Positions 6,797-12,425 of a DNA stretch of 12,425 bases are shown piece by piece. The DNA is from JBGSLA01 sp041740935. Lineage in GTDB: Bacteria > Desulfobacterota > Desulfobaccia > Desulfobaccales > 0-14-0-80-60-11. The stretch is from positions 1 to 12,425 of the forward strand of contig JBGSLA010000203.1 of assembly GCA_041740935.1 (NCBI GenBank), in the 5' to 3' direction. Each line of letters starts with the position of its first letter. The first letter of the stretch is position 1. The notes below the pieces were generated by a model. That model was not told where the DNA came from and searched no databases. It saw nothing but the letters and a program-made list of their open reading frames with translations. The translations under genes and the position numbers were made by a program.

Positions 6797-6801
6797 CTCC
6801 T
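6797..6801 (-). promoter_or_regulatory. Shine-Dalgarno AGGAG selecting TTG 6788
   Basis: AGGAG followed by an 8-base spacer and TTG. The alternative GTG at 6806 starts upstream of this site and has no ribosome-binding sequence of its own that I can see. Confidence 0.5.
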
Positions 6802-6811
6802 GGCACGAATT

Positions 6812-6823
6812 CCGCCTAGGCGG
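6812..6823. promoter_or_regulatory. 12-base perfect palindrome in the divergent intergenic region
   Basis: CCGCCTAGGCGG is a perfect dyad lying 9 bases upstream of the fabF -35 box and upstream of the divergent small gene. The place and symmetry fit an operator for a dimeric regulator, but no regulator gene is in the window and the role is inference. It could also form a small stem. Confidence 0.35.
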
Positions 6824-6832
6824 GATAAAGAG

Positions 6833-6862
6833 TTGACAAGTCGGGAATTACCTGGTTATTTT
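6833..6862 (+). promoter_or_regulatory. Probable sigma-70 promoter of the fabF-like gene and downstream operon
   Basis: A perfect -35 TTGACA (6833-6838), an 18-base spacer, and TATTTT (6857-6862, 4 of 6). Transcription would start near 6869 and leave an untranslated leader of about 120 bases before ATG 6991. Confidence 0.5.
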
Positions 6863-6901
6863 AGCATGTCGACTTATGTTGTTGAAGCTCCGAATCTCCT
6901 T

Positions 6902-6923
6902 GGATAACCGGTAACGGTTATCC
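6902..6923 (+). other. Leader RNA hairpin with GUAA tetraloop
   Basis: GGATAACCG (6902-6910), GTAA, CGGTTATCC (6915-6923): a perfect 9-base-pair stem closed by a GNRA-type tetraloop, inside the predicted 5' leader of the fabF-like gene. No T-run follows, so it is not an intrinsic terminator. It could be an RNA-stability or regulatory element, or equally a DNA dyad bound by a regulator. Confidence 0.5.
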
Positions 6924-6990
6924 GCCCCAGGGGGTGGGGTTTAGCGGGTTCCCGGACTTCACGCAGAGGGCCATCGGGGGGGATACATAC

Positions 6991-8307
6991 ATGTTGGTTA
7001 ACAAAATCAAAGGCTTGAGACGGGTGGTGGTTACGGGTGTGGGTATGGTTACGTCTATGGGACTTGACGTGCCCACGGTCTGGCAGAAGCTTTTGGCAGG
7101 CCAATCCGGTATCAAGCACATGGAGAATTTCGACCCGGGGTTTGTCACCAGATACCGAGCCCCGGATGACTTTCCCCTCATCGCCGGAGAAATCACCCAA
7201 TTTGACCTCAAAGCCATCCTGCAATCCCGGAAGGAGAATCTTACCAAGGAAGATTTGAAGCAGGTCAAGTACACCGACCGCTTCACCCAGTTTGCCTTGG
7301 CTGCCAGCCTCGAGGCCATCCAGGACAGCGGCCTGGAATTGGAGGATGAGGACCCGGAACGCTGCGGGGTCATCATCGCCAGCGGTATGGGCGGGGTGGG
7401 ATCGTGGGAGGAATCCATGATCCGCCTCCTCCAGGAGGGGGTGCGGCGGGTGTCGCCCTTCCTGGTGCCCAAGATGATTCCCAATCTGGCTGCGGGCAAT
7501 GTCTCCATCAGCTTCAAGGCCAAGGGGCCCAATATCGCCCTGTCCACGGCCTGCGCCGCCGGGTCCCACGCCATCGGCATGGCCTACCGCTCCATCCAGT
7601 TGGGCGAGGCCGAACTCATGGCCGCCGGAGGCAGCGAAGCCGCGGTCACCATGCTCACCATCACCGCCTTCTACCGCATGGGGGCCCTGGCCACGGGTTA
7701 TAATGACAACCCGGCCATTGCCAGCCGCCCCTTCGACGTTCAGAGAAACGGCTTTGTCATGAGTGAGGGGGCCGGTATTTTGGTCCTGGAGGAACTGGAC
7801 CACGCCCTGGCCCGGGGCGCCGACATTTATGCCGAGGTGGTGGGCTTCGGTATGAGCGGGGACGCCTACCACATCACGGATCCCCACATGGAAGGCGCGG
7901 CCCGCTGCATCATCCTGGCCCTCAAGGATGCGGATATCGCTCCGGAAATCATCGATTACGTCAATCCCCACGCCACCGCCACCGTGGTTGGTGACCGCAA
8001 TGAAGTCCGGGCCTTGATGTCCATTTTTAAAGACCCGGATCGCCGGCCGCTGGTCAGCGCCACCAAGTCCATGACCGGCCACCTTCTGGGCGCCGCCGGT
8101 TCCGTTGAGGCTATCTTCTCGGTTTTGTCCATCAAGGAGGGCATCGTTCCCCCCACCATCAACCTGACCGAGGTGGACCCGGAATGCCGGGGACTGGATT
8201 ACGTCCTCGACAAGGCCCGGAAAATGGACATTCGCTACGCTCTGTCCAACTCCTTCGGCTTTGGGGGGACCAATGCCACCCTGGTCTTCAAACGCCTGGA
8301 TGGGTAA
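6991..8307 (+). CDS. fabF: Beta-ketoacyl-ACP synthase II-type ketosynthase with altered His loop
   Basis: FabF-family enzymes condense acyl groups with malonyl-ACP to lengthen fatty acyl chains. With ATG 6991 the protein has 438 residues (E. coli FabF has 413). Seen: RRVVVTGVGMVTSMG near the N-terminus, nucleophile Cys188 in STACAAGSHAIG, His327, Lys359 and His364 in KSMTGHLLGAAG, and NSFGFGGTNATLVF at the end. Cys-His-His spacing matches FabF. The usual NAHGTSTP loop is NPHATATV here: Gly, Ser and Pro are replaced while both Thr stay. An in-frame GTG at 6934 would add 19 residues not typical of the family and overlap the leader, so ATG 6991 is preferred. No acyl carrier protein or other fab gene is nearby, so a specialised role is possible. 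The kinase gene follows after 35 bases. Confidence 0.9.
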   Translation: MLVNKIKGLRRVVVTGVGMVTSMGLDVPTVWQKLLAGQSGIKHMENFDPGFVTRYRAPDDFPLIAGEITQFDLKAILQSRKENLTKEDLKQVKYTDRFTQFALAASLEAIQDSGLELEDEDPERCGVIIASGMGGVGSWEESMIRLLQEGVRRVSPFLVPKMIPNLAAGNVSISFKAKGPNIALSTACAAGSHAIGMAYRSIQLGEAELMAAGGSEAAVTMLTITAFYRMGALATGYNDNPAIASRPFDVQRNGFVMSEGAGILVLEELDHALARGADIYAEVVGFGMSGDAYHITDPHMEGAARCIILALKDADIAPEIIDYVNPHATATVVGDRNEVRALMSIFKDPDRRPLVSATKSMTGHLLGAAGSVEAIFSVLSIKEGIVPPTINLTEVDPECRGLDYVLDKARKMDIRYALSNSFGFGGTNATLVFKRLDG

Positions 8308-8342
8308 GCCCTATCCCTCCCCAGGAGGCTCTGGTCTTAACC

Positions 8343-9704
8343 ATGAACATCGCCGTGGTCCTGGACCCGGAGGCCGTGGAGGCCTTTGCCGACGTCCTGA
8401 GTTTTTTTCAGGATCATGCCGCGCCCGTGCGCCTCAGGCTTTTCGGCTACTGCCCCCCTGCTCCCGCCAACCTCTGCAGTTCCCTTGACCGGCTGGAGCC
8501 GGCGGACTTCGACCTGGTCCTGGACCTCAGGCGGCAGGACCAGGAGCCCGTGGTTTTGCCGGCCGGAGTCCAGGGAAAACTGCTGGTGGGCCAGGCCGCC
8601 CGGTCCATGGCCGAGGTGCTCCGGAGCCTGGAGGCCCTGCTCCGGGACCAGGAAATCCACAGCGGCATCCTGGACACCGCCACCGACGCCATTATCACCA
8701 TTAGCGAGGACCATGTCATTGTGGGCTATAACCGCGGGGCCGAAAATATTTTCGGCTATACCCGGGAGGAGGCCCTGGGGCAGGACCTCAAAATTATCAT
8801 CCCCCCGCCTTATAAGGAAAAACACAAAGATTTCGTGCGGCGCTATCTCGCCACCCGCCGTCCCCGCCTCATCGGCAAGCACGTGCAGTTGCACGCCCAG
8901 CGCCGGGACGGCAGCGAATTCCCCATAAGCATTTCCTTTTCCGTGGCCGAAATCCGGGGCAACATCTATTTTACCGGCATCGTCCGGGACATCACCGAAT
9001 ATAAGCTCATGGAGGAGCGCCTCCTCCGGGCCGAGCGCCTGGCCGCGGTGGGCAACACCGTCAGCCATATCGCCCACGAAATCAAAAACCCCCTGGCCAT
9101 CATCGGCGGCTTTGCCAGGCAGTTGCAAAAGGGTCCCCATCTGGAGGACAAAGACCAGCGCAAGTTGGGCATCATCGTCGAAGAAGTGGGCCGCCTGGAG
9201 GCCATGATCGCCGAAATGCGGGATTTCGTCAAACGTCCCGCGGCGCACAAACAGCCCGGCGATATCGAGGCCCTGCTGGACGAAGTGGCGGACCTGTTCG
9301 AGGACACCTTCAGGGAGCAACGGGTCACCTTAAGGCGGGAGAAGGCCGCCGCCCTTCCCGTTTTCAGCTTTGACCGCCAGCAGATTCACCAGGTGCTGGT
9401 GAACCTGTTTAAAAACGCCCTGGAGGCCATGCCCCGGGGGGGCGAACTGACCCTGGCCACCAAAATCGCCGGCCCCAACCTGGAGGTGAGCATCAGCGAC
9501 ACCGGCCAGGGCATGACCCCCGAAGTCAAGGCCAACCTCTTTCAGCCGTATTTCACCACCAAGGAAAAGGGCACCGGCCTGGGTCTGGCCATCTGCCAGA
9601 ACATCCTGGAGGAGCACGGCGGCTGCATCATAGCCGACAGCGCCCCGGGCCTGGGGTCCACCTTCACCATTCAAATCCCCCTGGAAGAGGCGCCTTCGGA
9701 GTGA
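8343..9704 (+). CDS. Soluble PAS-domain sensor histidine kinase, NtrB-like
   Basis: A 453-residue cytosolic kinase. Residues 1-100 form an unrecognised alpha/beta-like module (strands such as NIAVVLD and DFDLVLDLR). A PAS domain follows (about 104-222, with SGILDTATDAI and GIVRDITEYK), then the HisKA box SHIAHEIKNPLAIIGGF with phospho-acceptor His245, and a HATPase_c domain with NLFKNALEAM (N box), DTGQGM (G1) and GTGLGLAIC (G2). No membrane segment is visible, so the signal is probably intracellular. ATG 8343 has AGGAGG (8323-8328) at a rather long 14-base spacing; no better start was seen. It lies 35 bases after the ketosynthase gene, and its TGA (9702-9704) overlaps the DppD-like start. 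No response regulator is present in the window. The signal is unknown. Confidence 0.9.
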   Translation: MNIAVVLDPEAVEAFADVLSFFQDHAAPVRLRLFGYCPPAPANLCSSLDRLEPADFDLVLDLRRQDQEPVVLPAGVQGKLLVGQAARSMAEVLRSLEALLRDQEIHSGILDTATDAIITISEDHVIVGYNRGAENIFGYTREEALGQDLKIIIPPPYKEKHKDFVRRYLATRRPRLIGKHVQLHAQRRDGSEFPISISFSVAEIRGNIYFTGIVRDITEYKLMEERLLRAERLAAVGNTVSHIAHEIKNPLAIIGGFARQLQKGPHLEDKDQRKLGIIVEEVGRLEAMIAEMRDFVKRPAAHKQPGDIEALLDEVADLFEDTFREQRVTLRREKAAALPVFSFDRQQIHQVLVNLFKNALEAMPRGGELTLATKIAGPNLEVSISDTGQGMTPEVKANLFQPYFTTKEKGTGLGLAICQNILEEHGGCIIADSAPGLGSTFTIQIPLEEAPSE

Positions 9705-10684
9705 TGGCGGCTCCTGACCCTGCCCTCCTTCAAGTTCAGGATCTCAACGTCCATTTCCACACGCCATTGGGCCGCGTCCGGGCCGTGGCCGGGGTGAATC
9801 TGGGGGTCAAGGCCGGGGAGACCCTGGGCCTGGTGGGCGAGTCGGGCTGCGGCAAGACCGTCACCGCCCTTGCGGTCATGCGCCTTTTGCCCCCGCACAC
9901 CACCGAAATTCAGGGTGAGGTCCATTTTGCCGGGGAAAATCTTTTGGCCCTGGCGCCGGAAGACATGCGCGCCATCCGGGGCAACCGCATCGGCATGGTC
10001 TTTCAGGAGCCCATGACCTCGCTCAACCCGGTGTTCACCGTGGGGGAGCAGGTGGCGGAAGTCCTGCGCCAGCATCGCCATCTGTCCCACCGGGAGGCCA
10101 GGGGCGAAGCCGTGGGGGCCCTGGCCCGGGTGGGCCTGGCCGATGCTGAGCGTCGGTATGACCAATACCCCCACGAGCTCTCCGGGGGCCTGCGCCAGCG
10201 GGTCCTCATCGCCATGGCCCTGGCCTGCGAGCCCGAACTGCTCATCGCTGATGAGCCCACCACCGCGCTGGACGTGACCATTCAGGCCCAGATCCTGGCG
10301 CTCTTGGCCCGGCTGCGCCAGGACCTGAACCTGGCGGTGCTGTTCATCACCCATAACCTGGGGGTGGTGGCCCAGACCGCCGAGCGGGTGGCGGTGATGT
10401 ATGCCGGCCTGGTGGCCGAGGAAGCCCCCACCGCCGAACTTTTTCGCCGGCCTTGCCACCCCTATACCCGGGGGCTGTTGGCCTCGGTGCCCAAACTTGA
10501 TTTTCGCCGCCCCCTGGGTCAGGTTTTGCCCACCATCCCGGGCCAGGTCCCCGGCGCGCCGGAAGCCCTCCGGGGGTGCCTGTTCCGGGACCGCTGCCCC
10601 GAGGCCCACGCGCGCTGCCTTGCCCCGCCCCCCTGGCTCACGGTCGCAGCAGAGCACCGGGTGCGCTGCTGGCTGTATGACTGA
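9704..10684 (+). CDS. dppD: Oligopeptide/dipeptide-type ABC transporter ATPase, DppD/OppD-like
   Basis: One of the two cytosolic ATPases that power Dpp/Opp-type importers. The 326-residue protein has Walker A GESGCGKT (45-52), the Q-loop with QEPMTSLNP (101-109), signature LSGGLRQR (159-166), Walker B LLIADEP (179-185) and the switch THNL (216-219). The C-terminal oligo_HPY region has Cys292, Cys298, Cys305 and Cys322; cysteines here coordinate an iron-sulfur cluster in some DppD proteins, so this is possible. ATG 9704 shares its A with the kinase TGA; GTG 9701 is an alternative one codon upstream. The substrate (peptide, nickel, other) cannot be told without the binding protein. Dpp versus Opp naming is arbitrary. 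The partner ATPase gene lies about 940 bases downstream instead of adjacent. Confidence 0.88.
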   Translation: MAAPDPALLQVQDLNVHFHTPLGRVRAVAGVNLGVKAGETLGLVGESGCGKTVTALAVMRLLPPHTTEIQGEVHFAGENLLALAPEDMRAIRGNRIGMVFQEPMTSLNPVFTVGEQVAEVLRQHRHLSHREARGEAVGALARVGLADAERRYDQYPHELSGGLRQRVLIAMALACEPELLIADEPTTALDVTIQAQILALLARLRQDLNLAVLFITHNLGVVAQTAERVAVMYAGLVAEEAPTAELFRRPCHPYTRGLLASVPKLDFRRPLGQVLPTIPGQVPGAPEALRGCLFRDRCPEAHARCLAPPPWLTVAAEHRVRCWLYD

Positions 10685-10719
10685 AATACTTAACTAAACG
10701 AAACGACAGGTTAAAAGTG

Positions 10720-11070
10720 ATGGGAAGAATTAATTATAGAAAGCTGGCTTTTGAACATTATCCTCCAATTTGCGCATACTGTGGTTTTGGAATACCAGAA
10801 ATCTTAGAAGTTGCCCATATTGATGGGGATAGATCAAATAACAATATTGACAATCTTGTAATCCTTTGCCCGAACTGCCATAAAATGCATGATATTGATC
10901 TCATACCAACTAATGCAATAATTCAAATGAGAGACAGAGAAAAGCGTATCGATTGGATAAAACGTATGAAAGATGCCGGCCAGAAGGCTGCCATCACAAG
11001 AAAACGTCGCTTAGCGGGAAAAAAGGCGGCAGAGACGAGGAAAAATAAAAAAGAGGCTTCTTCAAATTAA
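10720..11070 (+). CDS. HNH endonuclease-domain protein, AT-rich and likely acquired
   Basis: The 116-residue protein has an HNH fold with a zinc ribbon: CAYC (Cys18, Cys21) and CPNC (Cys50, Cys53), catalytic-type His33 in VAHIDGD, Asn45 in NIDNL, and His54/His57 in CHKMHD. HNH domains cut DNA with a divalent metal, in homing, restriction and phage nucleases. The tail (about 87-116) is very basic, with a repeated AGxKAAxTRK unit that may bind DNA. G+C over 10741-10920 is about 36% by my count, against about 65% in the ABC genes on either side, so transfer is likely. ATG 10720 is preceded by ACAGG at a 9-base spacing; a GTG at 10717 is the alternative. It lies between dppD- and dppF-like genes on the same strand. 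No methyltransferase, intron or integrase is nearby. A free-standing homing-type nuclease fits best. Confidence 0.82.
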   Translation: MGRINYRKLAFEHYPPICAYCGFGIPEILEVAHIDGDRSNNNIDNLVILCPNCHKMHDIDLIPTNAIIQMRDREKRIDWIKRMKDAGQKAAITRKRRLAGKKAAETRKNKKEASSN

Positions 11071-11334
11071 AGGTTATATAAACTGGAGTTATCTTTCTCA
11101 GGTCTGTTTAGCTATGTAGGGCGGGAAAGCGCCGCGCCTCCCGCCTGGTGGATTTTAAAAAGCACAGGTGAGGACACCTGTGCCACCGGGCTTTTCGGGT
11201 TTATAGAATGCCGACCGAGACCATACGCCTCAATCAGGAAAAGCCCCTCAGCCACTGGCTGCTGACTACTGCTGGCTCCCAGGCTCCCGACTCAGGGGGT
11301 TGTAAGGTTTTCCACAGATAGAAGGGTGCGAACT
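11071..11334. repeat. Hairpin-rich spacer downstream of the HNH gene
   Basis: No gene is seen. Structures: GGCGGGA (11120-11126) pairing with TCCCGCC (11139-11145); a perfect 9-base stem GCACAGGTG (11162-11170), loop AGGA, CACCTGTGC (11175-11183), which on the minus strand is followed by TTTTT; a 9-base inverted repeat GGGCTTTTC (11188-11196) with GAAAAGCCC (11238-11246); and a CAGCAGTAGTCAGCAGCCAG stretch on the minus strand around 11253-11274. The first and last resemble the repeats at 3451-3606 in the opposite orientation. Composition returns from AT-rich to GC-rich at about 11115, probably close to the right edge of the inserted DNA. Confidence 0.55.
11162..11183 (-). terminator. Hairpin with T-run on the minus strand, possible terminator or dispersed repeat
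   Basis: Read on the minus strand, GCACAGGTG-TCCT-CACCTGTGC is directly followed by TTTTTAAAA, the form of an intrinsic terminator. No minus-strand gene ends here, so it is more probably part of a dispersed repeat, perhaps acting bidirectionally. On the plus strand the stem lacks a T-run. Confidence 0.3.
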
Positions 11335-11631
11335 ATGAACAATTTTGTTGACCGGGACCTTGACCAATTTATTGCCAAGGCCATCATGGGCGATCCGGGG
11401 GTGCGCCCCTACACTTCCTCCATGGGGGAAACCTGGCGTCTGGTGCAGCTGATGATCCACAAATTTTATGTGGAGTTGAAGCTGGACATGTTCCTCGGGG
11501 TCACCGGGGAGCACTGGGTGGCCTCCTTTTACAGCCCCTCCCGCTGCGCCCGCTATGAGGGGCGGGGGTCCAGCGCGCCCCTGGCCATCTGCCGGGCCGC
11601 CAAGGAAGCCTTCGCCAACCTGAGCTCATGA
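11335..11631 (+). CDS. Phage ABA-sandwich-domain-like small protein
   Basis: The 98-residue protein resembles the small phage/prophage ABA-sandwich family: an N-terminal acidic helix with a DQFIAKAIMG core (10-19), PYTSSMGETWRLVQLM (25-40) in place of the usual PYSTD..AAWxVVEKM, a strand pair with HWVASFY (60-66), and the C-terminal SAPLAICRAAKEAF (80-93), matching the APLAICRAAL ending. The family is common in phages and its function is unknown. ATG 11335 is preceded by AAGGG at about 8 bases, so the in-frame GTG at 11326 is less likely. Its TGA overlaps the dppF-like ATG (ATGA, 11628-11631), suggesting coupled translation. Base composition is like the chromosome, unlike the HNH gene. Recognition is by pattern only and no profile was run. 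Confidence 0.6.
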   Translation: MNNFVDRDLDQFIAKAIMGDPGVRPYTSSMGETWRLVQLMIHKFYVELKLDMFLGVTGEHWVASFYSPSRCARYEGRGSSAPLAICRAAKEAFANLSS

Positions 11632-12425
11632 CTGAGCCCCTGATCGCCGCCCAGGACCTCTGCCGCTCCTTCCGCCTGACCGGGCCCTGGGGCCGGGGGC
11701 CCACCCTCAGGGCCGTGGACGGGGTGAGTCTGGCGTTGCACCAAGGGGAAACCCTGGGACTGGTGGGGGAGTCCGGCTGCGGCAAATCCACCCTGGGGCG
11801 CCTGCTGTTGGCCCTGTTGGCGCCCACTCGCGGCCGGGTGCGGTTTGCCGGCGAGGACCTCTTTGCCCTGCCGCGCCGGCGTCTGAAGGAATTGCGGCGG
11901 CAGATGCAGATCATCTTTCAGGACCCCTACTCCTCCCTCAATCCCCGCCTGACGGTGCGCCAGACCCTGGAAGAGCCCTACCTGATCCACGGTCTCGGCA
12001 CCCGGCGCCAGCGCCGCACTTGGGCCGCGGAACTCCTGGAAGAGGTGGGCCTCCAAGATGAGCACCTGGAGCGCTATCCCCACGAATTTTCCGGGGGCCA
12101 GCGCCAGCGCCTGGGCGTGGCCCGGGCCCTGGCCCTCAAACCCCGCCTCATCGTCGCCGACGAGCCCCTCTCCGCCCTGGACGTGTCCATCCAGGCGCAA
12201 ATTTTAAATTTATTGAGCCGGCTTCAGGAGCGCCACGGCCTCACCTACCTGTTTATTTCCCACGACCTGAGCGTCATCTCCCAGATATCCAGCCGCATCG
12301 CGGTGATGTATCTGGGCCGCCTGGTGGACCTGGCCCCCCGGGAGGCCTTCGGCGCCGCCCGGCTCCACCCCTACACCGAGGCCCTCCTGGCCGCGGTGCC
12401 CCTCCCCGACCCGGCCCGGGCCGAC
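11628..12425 (+). CDS. dppF: Oligopeptide/dipeptide-type ABC transporter ATPase, DppF/OppF-like, 3' end outside the window
   Basis: The second ATPase of a Dpp/Opp importer, expected to pair with the DppD-like protein. 266 residues are visible: GESGCGKST (47-55, Walker A), FQDPYSSLNPR (97-107, Q-loop), FSGGQRQR (154-161, signature), LIVADEPLSALD (174-185, Walker B) and SHDL (211-214, switch His). The GESGCGKST and QDPYSSLNPR forms are typical of the F subunit. About 55-70 residues with the oligo_HPY tail are missing at the window edge. The ATG overlaps the stop of the ABA-sandwich-like gene (ATGA) and has no Shine-Dalgarno of its own, so it probably depends on translation of that gene. Permease and binding-protein genes may lie beyond the window. 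Confidence 0.88.
   Translation, partial: MTEPLIAAQDLCRSFRLTGPWGRGPTLRAVDGVSLALHQGETLGLVGESGCGKSTLGRLLLALLAPTRGRVRFAGEDLFALPRRRLKELRRQMQIIFQDPYSSLNPRLTVRQTLEEPYLIHGLGTRRQRRTWAAELLEEVGLQDEHLERYPHEFSGGQRQRLGVARALALKPRLIVADEPLSALDVSIQAQILNLLSRLQERHGLTYLFISHDLSVISQISSRIAVMYLGRLVDLAPREAFGAARLHPYTEALLAAVPLPDPARAD

Noticed and set aside
6934..6990. GTG 6934 as the ketosynthase start
   Set aside because: It would add 19 residues without family similarity and begin directly after the leader hairpin. ATG 6991 gives an N-terminus closer to FabF.
6874..8082. Minus-strand reading frame of 402 codons opposite the ketosynthase
   Set aside because: Antisense shadow: the plus strand carries all ketosynthase catalytic residues, and the minus translation shows no recognisable domain.
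8184..8342. Earlier in-frame ATG at 8184 as the kinase start
   Set aside because: It lies deep inside the ketosynthase gene and would add 53 residues that are just its out-of-frame translation. ATG 8343 has AGGAGG upstream.
9671..10657. Minus-strand reading frame of 328 codons opposite the DppD-like gene
   Set aside because: Antisense shadow of a gene with complete ABC ATPase motifs.

Overview
The window is G+C-rich bacterial chromosome (about 60-65% in coding stretches by eye). Every protein-coding gene I can support is listed. No rRNA, complete tRNA, CRISPR array, transposase or integrase was seen. Family choices, gene order and intergenic repeats suggest a Desulfobacterota-type (deltaproteobacterial) anaerobe. 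That is an impression from protein style, not a proven assignment.

Left block, minus strand, about 3410 down to 1: a housekeeping-type operon read from a TATAAT promoter near 3380. The order is SlyD-like prolyl isomerase with a Cys/His metal tail, FadD-type acyl-CoA ligase, DUF2062 membrane protein, and RsmA 16S rRNA dimethyltransferase (cut by the window edge). Gaps are 19 bases, a 4-base ATGA overlap and a roughly 53-base overlap, so translational coupling is likely.

Gene-free stretch 3421-3850: GC hairpins, a 7-base tandem repeat and a 135-base nested inverted-repeat element.

Middle block, minus strand, 3851-6788: DUF362 protein, short-chain dehydrogenase, PmtA-like SAM methyltransferase and a short unknown protein. 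A probable intrinsic terminator separates the dehydrogenase from DUF362.

Right block, plus strand, 6833-12425: a promoter with a perfect TTGACA box leads into a FabF-family ketosynthase with an altered active-site loop, then a soluble PAS histidine kinase without a partner regulator. Two oligopeptide-type ABC ATPases (DppD-like and DppF-like) follow; the second is cut by the window edge. These two ATPase genes normally sit side by side. Here they are split by an AT-rich HNH-nuclease gene, about 260 bases of hairpin-rich spacer, and a small phage ABA-sandwich-like gene whose stop overlaps the dppF start. This split is the most unusual thing in the window. No permease or binding-protein gene of the transporter is visible.

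I found no convincing complete new system. The best candidates for follow-up are the invaded ABC operon, the ketosynthase-kinase-ABC linkage and the two kinds of intergenic repeat.
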